DNA from: Ahniella sp.
Lineage (GTDB): Bacteria; Pseudomonadota; Gammaproteobacteria; Xanthomonadales; Ahniellaceae
Length of the DNA stretch: 64,000 nt
Direction of reading: 5' to 3'
Assembly: GCA_016712105.1 (NCBI GenBank)
Contig: JADJRU010000004.1
Span: 1-64,000 of the forward strand
Positions 47,211 to 57,300 of this stretch are shown in pieces; position 1 is the stretch's first letter; each line of letters begins with the position of its first letter. The translations under genes were made by a program, and so were the position numbers. The notes under the pieces were generated by a model, which had not been told where the DNA came from, searched no databases, and saw nothing but the letters and a program-made list of their open reading frames with translations.

Positions 47211-48408
47211 TCCGGATCACGACCGGGCCATCGAGTTCGAGTTGGGAAATCGTGGCACTCAATCCTTCCAGATCGCCGCTCTGTGCGTTTGCCAATCCGG
47301 TCTGGCTGATTCGCGCGCCAACGATGCTCGCCGGTGCATCGGACAGCTTCATCGTCGGCATGGGCCCCATGCTGTCGTCCAGCACCAGATCCACCGGCAG
47401 ACGATCGACGGGCAGACGCTGGATCGCCAACGGCATCCGCGGACCTACGGCCGGACGTGCAAACACATACAGCACAGCCTCGGGACCCACCTTGTCGGCC
47501 AAGGCCGGGTCCAGGCTCACCTGAACGCGAACGCCGCGAGTGTTGTTCGCAGCGGGCGAGGGTGACGGTGTTGGCGCTGTCTCCGCCGCAACCGGTGCCG
47601 GCTCGCCGGTCAACTCGGCCAGTTGTTGATTAACCGCGCGGCCAATATCGGACTCGGGATCAAGCATGCCTTGCAGATTCCGCCAATGGCGAATCGCGGT
47701 GTCCTTGTCACCAGCCTGCACTGCCGCAATACCAAGCAGCCACAGCGCACGTTGTTGCGTCGGATCCCGCTCCAGGGCATTTTCCAGCAAAGTCAGGGCT
47801 TCACCTTCGATGCGACGCGTGCTCGACATCAACGCCAAAGCTTCGGCGTATTCGACCTGGATGTCGATGTTGTCGGGTGCGAGTTCACGGGCCTTGGTCA
47901 GTGCATTCAGTGCGCCGGCAAAGTTCTGCATGCTTTGTTGACCGCGCGCGAGCAGACGCCAGCCTTCAGGATCGGCCGGATTTTCGGCCAACTTGGCCTC
48001 GAGAGATGCGATCGCCGATTCAAGTGTCGGGGGTGGTGTGTCGGTCGATGGTGCGGTCTGGCTGTGCGCCGTTTGCGGACTCAGAGCTGCGGGCATCCCG
48101 TACTGTCGATACAACCCGAACAGCGCCAGCGGAATGCCTACCAGAATCACCAGCGCCAGCTTGCGTGCGGGTGCCGGCGCATGGAGCACTGGCCGAACCG
48201 GCGCTTCGGATTTCAGCTGGGCCAGTTTCTGGTCGTACTCGTCCTGCGTGAGTACACCGGCAGCTCTTGCTGCGGCCAGCGCCTGGCGTTTTGCAGCCGC
48301 GGCATCGTCGTTTTCCGCAACTGCGGAAGCCGGTTTCACCAGTACATACAACAAGGGACTCAGCGCCAGCAGGGTCAGCAGCGCCGAACAGATCAGGAAT
48401 ACAGTCAC
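47191..48408 (-). CDS. ccmI: c-type cytochrome biogenesis protein CcmI
   Basis: A 405-aa protein with two N-terminal TM helices (about residues 1-25 and 95-115) separated by a cytoplasmic loop, then a TPR domain (about 150-270, WRLLARGQQSMQNFAGALNALTKA, ALWLLGIAAVQAGDKDTAIRHW) and a C-terminal periplasmic beta domain (VRVQVSLDPALADKVGPEAVLYVFAR in outline). CcmI binds apocytochrome c and delivers it to CcmFH. It is the last gene of the ccm operon and overlaps ccmH by 4 bases. Confidence 0.9.
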   Translation of the reverse strand: MTVFLICSALLTLLALSPLLYVLVKPASAVAENDDAAAAKRQALAAARAAGVLTQDEYDQKLAQLKSEAPVRPVLHAPAPARKLALVILVGIPLALFGLYRQYGMPAALSPQTAHSQTAPSTDTPPPTLESAIASLEAKLAENPADPEGWRLLARGQQSMQNFAGALNALTKARELAPDNIDIQVEYAEALALMSSTRRIEGEALTLLENALERDPTQQRALWLLGIAAVQAGDKDTAIRHWRNLQGMLDPESDIGRAVNQQLAELTGEPAPVAAETAPTPSPSPAANNTRGVRVQVSLDPALADKVGPEAVLYVFARPAVGPRMPLAIQRLPVDRLPVDLVLDDSMGPMPTMKLSDAPASIVGARISQTGLANAQSGDLEGLSATISQLELDGPVVIRISQVLP

Positions 48409-48881
48409 GGAATCATCTCGTTGGGGTCTGCGGCCTTGGTCGGCGCAGGAGAAGTCTGTTGAGCGGTCTCGGTGTTCGCCGGCTCCGGTTCGGCGCCTTC
48501 ACGGCGACGTCGCAGCAATCGAAGAACCACCACACCGCCGGCAATGAACACGGCAAACGGGCCAAGCCACAACAGCCACGTCGAGCCCTTCATCGGTGGC
48601 CGGTACAACACGAAGTCGCCGTATCGTTCGGTCATGAACTGGTTGATTTCGGCGTCCGACTTTCCGGCGCGCATCATGTCGAACACTTCGTTGCGCAGAT
48701 CCTTCGCCAGTTCGGCATTGGAGTCGGCGATGTTCTGGTTCTGGCAGACGAGGCAACGCAGTTCGCGCGTGATGGCCTGGAAACGCTGTTCCTCTGCGGT
48801 GTCCTTGAACGGCATCGGGTCGAGTGCCTGCGCACCGCTGGCGCACCAGAACAACAGCAGCGCAAACAGGGGGCGCGTCAT
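48405..48881 (-). CDS. ccmH: c-type cytochrome biogenesis protein CcmH
   Basis: A 158-aa membrane-anchored thiol oxidoreductase with a signal peptide (MTRPLFALLLFWCASGAQA), the redox motif LRCLVCQNQNIADSNAELAKDLR in outline, RYGDFVLYRPP, and one TM helix (WLLWLGPFAVFIAGGVVVL). It reduces apocytochrome heme-binding cysteines and works with CcmF. The start overlaps the ccmG stop (ATGA); the longer upstream frame is ccmG out of register. Confidence 0.93.
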   Translation of the reverse strand: MTRPLFALLLFWCASGAQALDPMPFKDTAEEQRFQAITRELRCLVCQNQNIADSNAELAKDLRNEVFDMMRAGKSDAEINQFMTERYGDFVLYRPPMKGSTWLLWLGPFAVFIAGGVVVLRLLRRRREGAEPEPANTETAQQTSPAPTKAADPNEMIP

Positions 48882-49395
48882 GACTTCACCTCGAGACGGG
48901 GCAGGATGTCGTTCTTGATGTCGTCCGGGCTGATTGGACCGATCTTCTTGTAACGAATCACGCCTTCGGCATCGATCAGAAACTTTCCGGTGCACCGTAC
49001 ACACCAAAATCGATTGCCGTGCCGCCTTCGGCATCGACGGCGATCTGGTCGTACGGGTCGCCGAATCGCGCCAGCCAACGCAGCGCGGTTTCACGCTCGT
49101 CTTTCCAGTTCAGTCCGACCAGCGTGAGGTCGTGTTCGCGCGCAAACTGCATCAGCACTGGATGTTCCTGCTGGCAGGCGACACACCACGAGCCCCAGAC
49201 ATTGAGCAAGTAAGGTTTGCCTCGCAAGGCCTCCGAACGAACCACCTGTCCCGGTTCGCGCAGTTCCGGCAACTCGAAGCTCGGAGCCGGTTTGTCGATC
49301 AGTGGCGAGGGGACCGTCTTGGGATCAATTCCCAGGCCCAGGAACAACAGCACGGCCAGCGCCAGGAACAACCCGATGGGCAGGTACCGCATCAT
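48878..49395 (-). pseudogene. ccmG: Thioredoxin-like CcmG/DsbE, one frameshift near the 3' end
   Basis: A periplasmic membrane-tethered thioredoxin-fold protein (about 172 aa corrected) that passes reducing power to CcmH. It shows an N-terminal anchor (RYLPIGLFLALAVLLFLGLG), the active site GSWCVACQQEHP, and GVYGAPESF. The frame stops there, but the next frame continues LIDAEGVIRYKKIGPISPDDI and ends VKS at 48878, exactly overlapping ccmH. Adding one A to AAA at 48980-48982 (plus strand) restores ESFLIDAEG. A homopolymer sequencing error is likely. Confidence 0.9.
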
Positions 49396-51353
49396 GCCGG
49401 TGCACCCTGGGTCGCATCGGCCGGCTCATCACGACGCGCCGCCGAAGCACGCAGGCGCTGGTCGGCTGCCGCCACAAACGCGCCGAAGGTCATCAGCAAG
49501 GCGCCCAGCCAGATCCAGCGAATGAAAGGCTTGTGGTAAACGCGCACGGCCCATGCCTGGCCATCATCAAGGGGCTCGCCCAGTGCCACATACAAGTCGC
49601 GTGTGAGCCCCGGATCGATCGCCGCTTCGGTCATCACTTCACCGCGGCGGTAGCCGCGTTTTTCCGGGTTCAGGCGCGCCACTTCCACGTCACCCTTGCG
49701 CACGACAAAGTGCCCTTGGTCGGCGACAAAGTTCGGGCCTTCGTAGTGTTCGAGTTTCTCGAATACAAAACTCAGGCCGCGGATCTCGACGGACTGCCCC
49801 GGCTCCAGACGCACATCCTTTTCGATGCTGGTGGCTTCGGTGACGAACACCCCGATGACAAACACACCCATGCCGGCGTGGGCCAACAACATGCCGATGT
49901 GTTCGCGCCCGAGGCCGCGGATGCGGCGGGACGGATCCTGCCGGAACCGTCGGACATACTCGGCCACGCCGAGCAGGATCCAACTGCCGGCCAGAACACC
50001 CAGCGCTGCTTTCCACGGCGCATCGAACGCGAACTTCACGATCAGCGCGAGTACCGCCGAAATGATGAAAACCGGCAACAGGAAACGCCCGATGCGCCCG
50101 GCATCATCGCCGCGCCATTTGAGAAACGGGCCGAACGGCAGCAGCAGCACCACAGGCGCCATCATCAACGGGAACATCGCGCCAAAATAGGGCGAACCGA
50201 CGGACACTTTGCCCCAGCCTGCGGCATCGGCCAGCAAGGGGAACAAAGTGCCGAGCAGTACCAACGCGCAAGCGCTGGTCATGGCCAGATTGTTGACGAG
50301 CAAGCCTGCTTCCCGCGAGACCGGCTGGAAATCGGCCCGACGCGCAAAATGATTGAATCGCCATGAGAACAGCGCCAGCGCACCACCGGCGATGGCAGCA
50401 AGGAACGCCAGAATGAATACGCCGCGTTCCGGATCGGACGCAAACGCGTGCACCGATGTGAGCACACCCGACCGAACCAGGAAGGTTCCGAGCAAGGAGA
50501 GCGAAAAGGCCAGGATCGACATCAACAGCGTCCACAGGATCAGCTGCTGGCGCTTTTCAACGACCGATTGACTGTGGATCAACGCGGTGCCGATCAGCCA
50601 GGGCATGAACGACGCGTTTTCGACGGGATCCCAGAACCACCAGCCACCCCAGCCCAGTTCGTAATAGGCCCACCAGGAGCCGAGTGCGATGCCGAACGTG
50701 AGGAACGCCCAAGCCCAGAGGGTCCAGGGCCGAACCCACTTGATCCAGGCCAGGTCAATACGACCTTCGATCAGGGCAGCGACAGCAAACGCAAAGGCCA
50801 CCGAAAAGCCAACGTAGCCCATGTACAGCATGGGCGGATGAATGATCAGGCCTGGGTCCTGCAACAGTGGGTTCAGGTCGGCGCCATCGGCAAGCGCCGG
50901 CAAATGGCGCATGAACGGATTCGAGGTCACGATCATGAAGAGCAGGAAGCCGACGTTGATCAGGCCAAGCACGGCCATCACGCGGGCAAAAAATGCCGGC
51001 GGCAGGTGGTTACCTTTCACGGCCACCAGGGCTGTCCAGACGGACAGCGTGAGCGCCCACAACAGCAGCGAGCCTTCGTGCGCCCCCCAGACCGCCGAAA
51101 TACGGTACATCACGGGCAGGTCGAGGTTGGAATTCTGCGCGACGTAGGCGACCGAAAAATCCTGCTGCACGAAGGCATAAGTCAACAGCAGGAACGACAA
51201 CAGCATCACCAGGAACTGGGTGACCGCGGCGGGTTTGGCGAGGGCCATCCAGCGGCGGTTGCCGGTGTGTGCGCCGACCATCGGAAAGTACGACTGTACG
51301 ATCGACAACAACAGGGCAAGCAGCAGGGCGACTTGGCCAAGCTCGGGCATCAT
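49392..51353 (-). CDS. ccmF: Heme lyase CcmF
   Basis: A 653-aa polytopic membrane protein, about 15 TM helices, that ligates heme to apocytochrome c with CcmH. The tryptophan-rich WWD motif GGWWFWDPVENASFMPWL is present at about residues 230-247, and conserved His residues flank it (AHEGSLLLW, IHPPMLYMGYVGF, ALIHSQSVVEKR). It overlaps ccmG and ccmE by 4 bases each. Confidence 0.95.
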   Translation of the reverse strand: MMPELGQVALLLALLLSIVQSYFPMVGAHTGNRRWMALAKPAAVTQFLVMLLSFLLLTYAFVQQDFSVAYVAQNSNLDLPVMYRISAVWGAHEGSLLLWALTLSVWTALVAVKGNHLPPAFFARVMAVLGLINVGFLLFMIVTSNPFMRHLPALADGADLNPLLQDPGLIIHPPMLYMGYVGFSVAFAFAVAALIEGRIDLAWIKWVRPWTLWAWAFLTFGIALGSWWAYYELGWGGWWFWDPVENASFMPWLIGTALIHSQSVVEKRQQLILWTLLMSILAFSLSLLGTFLVRSGVLTSVHAFASDPERGVFILAFLAAIAGGALALFSWRFNHFARRADFQPVSREAGLLVNNLAMTSACALVLLGTLFPLLADAAGWGKVSVGSPYFGAMFPLMMAPVVLLLPFGPFLKWRGDDAGRIGRFLLPVFIISAVLALIVKFAFDAPWKAALGVLAGSWILLGVAEYVRRFRQDPSRRIRGLGREHIGMLLAHAGMGVFVIGVFVTEATSIEKDVRLEPGQSVEIRGLSFVFEKLEHYEGPNFVADQGHFVVRKGDVEVARLNPEKRGYRRGEVMTEAAIDPGLTRDLYVALGEPLDDGQAWAVRVYHKPFIRWIWLGALLMTFGAFVAAADQRLRASAARRDEPADATQGAPA

Positions 51354-51887
51354 GGGGTGGTCTCTCCAGCTTCGGGTGTTGCCACTTCAGGCGCCGGGGC
51401 AGGAGGCGTGGTTTCGGTAGTCGGTGCTGCAGCAGGGTAGGAACCTGGCGTGGTCTGCTTCTGTTTTGCGCGGGCAATCGCGTCGGCGACTTCCGTTGGC
51501 ATGTAATTCTCGTCGTGTTTGGCGAGCACTTCGGTGGCGTCAAACCGGCCGCCGGCCAAAGTGCCGGTTGCCACCACACTTTGGCCTTCACGGAACAGGT
51601 CCGGGAGAATGCCCTCGTACCGAACGATTTGTTCCCGGAACCGGTCGGTCACGACAAACGTGGCGGCCAGGGTGCCCTGTTCACGGACAACACTGCCCTC
51701 CAGCACCACACCGCCCAATCGGAAGCGTTTGCCGGTGTCCGGGGCTTTGCCTTCAGCGATGTCGGTCGGACTGACGAAGTGCTGCAGGTTGTCATTCAGG
51801 GGCTGTAAGGATCAGCGCTGCGGCGATGCCCAGCGCGCCAATGCCAAGCAGGATGAGGATGAGCCGTCGTTTGCGGATTGGATTCAT
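51350..51887 (-). pseudogene. ccmE: Heme chaperone CcmE, one frameshift near the 5' end
   Basis: Holds heme covalently in the periplasm before transfer to CcmF. From ATG 51887 the frame reads MNPIRKRRLILILLGIGALG then a TM helix and stops after LTAPE. Removing one G from GGGG at 51799-51802 (plus strand) gives LTALNDNLQHFVSPTDIAEG and joins the main frame, RLGGVVLEGSVVREQ, with the heme-binding His in LAKHDENYMP. Corrected length is about 178 aa, with a Pro/Thr-rich tail. The ATG overlaps the ccmD stop, supporting this start. Confidence 0.9.
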
Positions 51888-52072
51888 GGTGATGTCGTCG
51901 AGGAAGATTCCGGGTCCGTAGGCGATTGAGCAGCGCGTCGGTTTTCGCGTTTCAGGCGCTGCGCGAGTTCGCGCACCAGCGTCCTCCGCGCGAACCAGGG
52001 CGACAGTGCGTCAATCAGCAACAGGACAACGAACACAGCATATGAACCCAAGATGAAAGGAAAGTGATTCAT
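51884..52072 (-). CDS. ccmD: Heme exporter accessory protein CcmD
   Basis: A 62-aa protein with one TM helix (FILGSYAVFVVLLLIDALSPWF) and a basic cytoplasmic tail (RRTLVRELAQRLKRENRR), the usual CcmD form. It stabilises CcmE with the CcmABC complex. Overlaps ccmC and ccmE by 4 bases on each side. Confidence 0.88.
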   Translation of the reverse strand: MNHFPFILGSYAVFVVLLLIDALSPWFARRTLVRELAQRLKRENRRAAQSPTDPESSSTTSP

Positions 52073-52851
52073 GGCGTTTTCCCAAGGTCATCGGTGCCCA
52101 ATTCCTTGCGGACAAGCTGGCGTACCCAGTCCTTGCCGGACTCCTGCTCAAGTACCTGGACACGAGCCCGCGACAGGAGGCTGGCACCGAACCAGAACTT
52201 GGTCGCAAAGGCCATCAGGATCAAGGGCGTGAGCATGCTGGGGTCAATACTCGATTTGTCGCTCGCGAACAGACGGATCGATTGGCCTTGATGCAGGGTG
52301 TTCCACCATTCGACCGAATAGTGGATGACCGGCAGGTTGATCAGGCCGACCAAGGCCAGAATGGCGGCGGCGCGTGCTGCGCGGCGAGGGTCTTCGATGG
52401 CGTTGTGCAAGGCCATCACCCCGAAGTAGAGGAACAGCAACACCAGTTCGCTGGTCAGGCGGGCATCCCACACCCAGTAGGTACCCCAGGTCGGTTTGCC
52501 CCACAGCGAGCCCGTGATCAGCGTGATCGCCGTGAACGTCGCGCCGATCGGAGCGGCACATCGTGCCAGGACCTCGGCGATCTTGACGCGCCAGATCAAT
52601 CCCACCGCACCCACCACGGCCATGAACGCAAAGATGAACATCGACATCCATGCCGAAGGCACGTGGATGTACATGATCCGCACCGACTCACGCTGCAGAT
52701 AGTCTGCGGGAGCCTCGAACAGACCGAGATAGAGCCCGGGCAGCCCGGTGAGCGCGGTCAGGGCAATCAGCCACGGCAGGAACTTGCCGCTCAGCCGATA
52801 GAACTCGGGCGGTGATCCAGTCTTGTGAAACCACAACAGCAAGGGATGCAT
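52069..52851 (-). CDS. ccmC: Heme exporter/handling protein CcmC
   Basis: A 260-aa six-TM protein of the heme handling family with the WWD-type motif WGTYWVWDARLTSELVLLFLY at about residues 130-150 and flanking conserved His. It loads heme onto CcmE. Encoded 19 bp after ccmB, and it overlaps ccmD. Confidence 0.94.
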   Translation of the reverse strand: MHPLLLWFHKTGSPPEFYRLSGKFLPWLIALTALTGLPGLYLGLFEAPADYLQRESVRIMYIHVPSAWMSMFIFAFMAVVGAVGLIWRVKIAEVLARCAAPIGATFTAITLITGSLWGKPTWGTYWVWDARLTSELVLLFLYFGVMALHNAIEDPRRAARAAAILALVGLINLPVIHYSVEWWNTLHQGQSIRLFASDKSSIDPSMLTPLILMAFATKFWFGASLLSRARVQVLEQESGKDWVRQLVRKELGTDDLGKTP

Positions 52852-52870
52852 GGGCGAATGGGTCCTGTAC

Positions 52871-53545
52871 TCAGCCGGTTTTCAGGGTTTCGGCAATCAA
52901 CCAAGGGCCGAAACTGATCGAGACGACGGCACCAGCCGCCAAAAATAGCAGCGGCTGCCGCGCACTCCCACCAGTCAGCACCGCTTCGACGGCACCGGCA
53001 CCAAAAATCAGCACCGGCAGCGTCAACGGCAGCACGATCAGCGAGAGCAGCACTCCCCCGCGCCGCAATTGGGCGGTGAGGGCGGCGGCCAGTGCACCGA
53101 ACATGCAGACCAGGGGCGTTCCGAGCAGCAAGGAAACCACGAGTACTTGCTGCGCACCTTGATCAAGGTCATAGCTGTACGCCAGCACCGGGGCCAGCAG
53201 GATCAGCGGCAGTGCGGTCGATAGCCAGTTCAACAGCATTTTGGCCGCCACCACGACAGTGAGACTGCGCCGACTGGCCAACATCACGTCGAATGCGCCG
53301 TCCTCGACGTCACTGCGGAACAGGCTGTCGAGCGACAACAGGCTCGACAACAGAAAAATCACCCAGACCACACCACCGGCAATCCGTGCGAGTTTTGCCG
53401 ACTCGGGGCCCAGCGCAAGCGGAAATGCCGTCGCAACGATCAACGCAAACCACAGCGGTGCCAGCGTTTCCGAACGGCGTCGGTACAGCAGCAGGGCGTC
53501 CCGGCGCAACAGACCGAAGAACAGGCCGAAACCGGACTCAGGCAT
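52871..53545 (-). CDS. ccmB: Heme ABC exporter permease CcmB
   Basis: A 224-aa inner-membrane permease with six hydrophobic segments and the CcmB sequence pattern (FGLLRRDALLLYRRRSETLAPLWFALIVATAFPLALGP in outline, DVEDGAFDVMLASRR, LLLGTPLVCMFGALAAALT). With CcmA it forms the ABC module that releases holo-CcmE. Its start overlaps the ccmA stop by 8 bases. Confidence 0.92.
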   Translation of the reverse strand: MPESGFGLFFGLLRRDALLLYRRRSETLAPLWFALIVATAFPLALGPESAKLARIAGGVVWVIFLLSSLLSLDSLFRSDVEDGAFDVMLASRRSLTVVVAAKMLLNWLSTALPLILLAPVLAYSYDLDQGAQQVLVVSLLLGTPLVCMFGALAAALTAQLRRGGVLLSLIVLPLTLPVLIFGAGAVEAVLTGGSARQPLLFLAAGAVVSISFGPWLIAETLKTG

Positions 53546-54191
53546 GTCCGCCTCCGTTTAATGGAACCCGGTGGACTTTGCTGACGCGCGGATCAATCAG
53601 ACCGTGTGAGGTCATCAGGACCGACCCGCCGCGGCCAAGGTGTGCTTCGATCATGCGATCGACCAGGAACTGGCCATCACGATCCAGATTGGCATAGGGT
53701 TCGTCCAGCAACCACAGTTGCACCGGCCAGGTCATCAGGGCAGCCAGTGCGACGCGCCGATTCTGGCCTTGTGACAACCGGCGCAGCGGCGTGTCCTCGA
53801 AGCCATCGAGACCCACACTCAGCAGTGCAGCGCGATGGCTGGTCGCCGGGCGCAACCCGAATAATCGGCCGAACGCCGCCAGATTTTCCATGGGCGTGAG
53901 TTCCGCTTTCATGCCGGTTCGGTGCCCGAGCCAGCCAATGGCGGCAGGCGGTTCCTCCGCGGCTTCGCCGAGCCACAGGATGTCGCCCTCGGTACGCGGA
54001 ATCCAGCCCATCAGCATTCGCAAAAGGCTGGTCTTGCCGCTGCCATTACTGCCCTCGAGCAGCAGCGCCTGGCCGGCAGGCAGGGTAAAGCTGATCGGGC
54101 CGAAAATGCGCTCCTCACCGCGCACGAGGGTCAGATCGCGCACGTCCAACAGGATTTTCGCCGGGTATTCGGAACCGTGCATGCCGTCCAT
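53538..54191 (-). CDS. ccmA: Heme ABC exporter ATP-binding protein CcmA
   Basis: A 217-aa ABC ATPase: Walker A EGSNGSGKTSLLRML, signature LSQGQNRRVALAALM (LSxGQ form typical of CcmA), Walker B VQLWLLDEPYANLD, and switch His in MTSHG. It is the first gene of the ccmABCDEFGHI operon. ATGs at 54191 and 54182 are both possible starts; the promoter should lie in the 132 bp shared with the divergent subtilase gene. Confidence 0.93.
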   Translation of the reverse strand: MDGMHGSEYPAKILLDVRDLTLVRGEERIFGPISFTLPAGQALLLEGSNGSGKTSLLRMLMGWIPRTEGDILWLGEAAEEPPAAIGWLGHRTGMKAELTPMENLAAFGRLFGLRPATSHRAALLSVGLDGFEDTPLRRLSQGQNRRVALAALMTWPVQLWLLDEPYANLDRDGQFLVDRMIEAHLGRGGSVLMTSHGLIDPRVSKVHRVPLNGGGHA

Positions 54192-54323
54192 GTGCCTTGG
54201 AAACGAGCAATGTTAGCAGGCTGCAAAAGCTTTTCAGGATGCAACCCAACCTCAGGCAGGGTTGTGTCAATCTGTTTCGTGACAGAATGCCAGCTTGAAT
54301 TCCCAATGATTCCGGACTGTCCC

Positions 54324-57300
54324 ATGACCTGTTACCCGCACGCCCTTCGCCCCATTTTTGCCTTGCTGCTGCTCGGGATCGGCGCTTCTGCAGCGGCCGC
54401 CCAGATCACCGTGGTTCCGGCTGAGGCGCAAACGCGAGCCAACAAGGAACCGGCGAGCCGGGGCACCGACAAGCGCATGGACCGTGGGGTTTACATGGTT
54501 GAACTGCGGGAGCCGTCGGTGTTGGCATTCAGCAGCACGGTTCAACTGGCGGCCCAAGCCAAATCCCTGGGGTTGCGACCGACGGCTCCGGATGAATCGG
54601 CCCAGGCACGGTTTGATGTCCGCACGCCGGCGGTGTCGCGGTATCGCAGTTATCTCGCCGACCGCCAATCGGCGGTGTTGGCCGACATCAGCGCCCAATT
54701 GGGGCGGACCGTGGTGCCCAGCCATCGATACGATCTGGTGAGCAACGGGTTTGCGGTCACGCTGGATCGCCATGAAGCCCACCAGCTTGAGGCTCATCCG
54801 GAGGTCCGCTCGGTGCGGCCTGAAGTCATGTACCAGACGCATACCGATTTCAGCGCACGGTTTATCGGTGCCGACGCGGTGTGGACAGGCACAGTCCCCG
54901 GCAGCGCTCTGCAGACGCGGGGCGAAGGAGTCGTCGTCGGTATCGTCGACACCGGCATCAACGCTGCACACCCGGCTTTTGCCGATGTGGCAGCCGACGG
55001 TTACAACCACACCAATCCGCGCGGCGTTCGCTACGGCTTGTGCAACAACGCCGGTGAGTCGCGCTGTAACGACAAGCTCATCGGTATCCATGATTTCATC
55101 AATGAAGCCGGTGCAACGGGCGCTGCAGCGGGCAACGATCTGGATGGCCACGGCACACACGTCGCCGCAACAACGGCCGGCAACCCTGCCAATGGCTCGG
55201 TGGCGGCACAGATCGTGAACTACAACGTGGCCACGACGGGTGTCGCACCCCGTTCCAACGTCATCATGTACAAGGCTTGCTCAGCGACATCAGGTGTTGG
55301 CGGCAGCTGCCCGGGTTCGGCACTCACGGCAGCACTGAATCAGGCCGTGTCCGATGGTGTGGATGTCCTCAATTTCAGCATCGGCGGCCCGGCATTTTCG
55401 CCTTGGGCGGATCCTCGTGCTTTTCTCGCCCTGCGTGCCGCAGGCGGCCTGTCGGCAGTGTCCGCCGGCAACAGTGGGCCGATGTTGGGCAGCGTCCGCT
55501 CGCCGTCGAATGCACCTTGGGTTGTCTCGGTCGCGAACGCGCTCAGCAACAAATCGTTCCAGACCACCTTGGCGAATATCAGTGGTACCGGGGTGACGTC
55601 GCCGTTTTCCTTGATCGGGCAGGGCACGAGCGGTGGCGTGGCCGAAGCTCAAGTGGTTTATGCGGGTGACTTTGGCGATGGCAGCTGTGTCGGATCGTTC
55701 CCGGGGGCACGTTCACCGGACGAATCGTGATCTGTGATCAGGGACGTTCCGATGCACTGTTCCAGAAAGCGCAGCGTGTCGGTAGCGCCGGAGCGATCGG
55801 GCTCGTGGTCGCCAATCGCCAGCGTGATGGCAACAACACTGCGGCCACCATGATTTCCCTGCTGCCGACCGTTCATATCGGTTACCAGGATGGTGAAACC
55901 CTCAAGGCGGCCGTGCGAAATGCCCGGGGTACAGCAAACGGCCAGATCAGGGCTCGCATCGATGGCATGAACATCAACGGGAGCGGCCGGGGCAGCGTTC
56001 TGGCTGACAGCAGCAGCAAGGGACCGGTCACGCCGTTTCCCGGCTACCTGAAGCCCAACATTGCTGCACCCGGTACGAACATTGCCGCAGCGTTCATTCC
56101 GTCCCCCACCAGTTTTGACGCGTTGACCGGCACCTCGATGGCTTCACCGCATGTCGCCGGCGCAGCGGCGCTGGTTGCTGCTGCGAATCCCACGTGGACA
56201 CCGGCACAGATTGAATCGGCGCTGCTGACGAGTGCCACCGACAACATGTTGCTGGAAGATGGCCTGAACCGCGCACGTTATTTCGAGGCAGGCGCCGGCA
56301 TGCTGAACGTGCCGGCCGCGCTGAAGTCGGGACTCCATTTCGCTACCACTCAAGCCGAGTTCCTGGCTGCGGATCCGCAAACCGGCGGCAACCCAACAAC
56401 ACTGAACCAGCCTTACCTGCACTCCGATTCGTGTGTTCGCACATGTACGTTCACTCGCAGCGTCACCGCGAATGTGGGCGGTTCGTGGACACTGGGTGCC
56501 ACCATGCCCGCAGGGGTTTCGGTGTCGTTCAATCCTGGCGCCATTGCGCTGACCGCTCGGCCAATCAGCGCCCATTACGGTCACCCTGACGATGAATCAA
56601 GCGAACCTGCTCGGCCAGTGGCAGGAAGGCACCTTGCGCTTCACGAACACCACAACACCCGCGGCGGTCAGCAACACGGTGGTGCCCATTTCGGTCTTCG
56701 CGAGCGGTGGAGCGCTGCCCTCGGAAGTTCGTGTGACCGGTGCCGGTGTTTCCGGCTCCGGCTCGCTGACACTGGAAGGGCTGATCGATCTGGACGAAGT
56801 GTCCGTCACGGAAACCGAGCTCAAGCGCCTGGACACCGTCACTCCGGCCATCGCTGTCGACGGCACTCCCGCAGACGCCTACGACAACCCGGCTGTGAAC
56901 TTCACGCGCTTGGTCGGCCGGCCCACGGTGCCTGCCGGAACGAGCCCGAAGAGCGCCATTTTTGTTGAGGTGGTGCCCTCGGCAGGCCAGGACGTTGACC
57001 TGTTCGTCGGGTTCGATTTTGATGGCGACGAGGTGCCCGATGAGAGCGAGCAACTGTGCGTCAGCGCCGGCGACGTAGGTTTGCGCGAATCGTGTTTCCT
57101 GACTGCCGACTTTGCGACGTCCACGGATCAGTACTGGGTCATGGTGCAGAACTTCTCGTCACCTGCCGGTGCCGCACCACCTGCCATTTCGGTGTATTCG
57201 GGCGCCCTGGCGCTGGGTGCCACGGATCTGGCGCTGACCGCACAGGCAACACGCGGCCGGACCACAGCCGGTCAGTCCTTGCCGATCCAGTTGTCCTGGA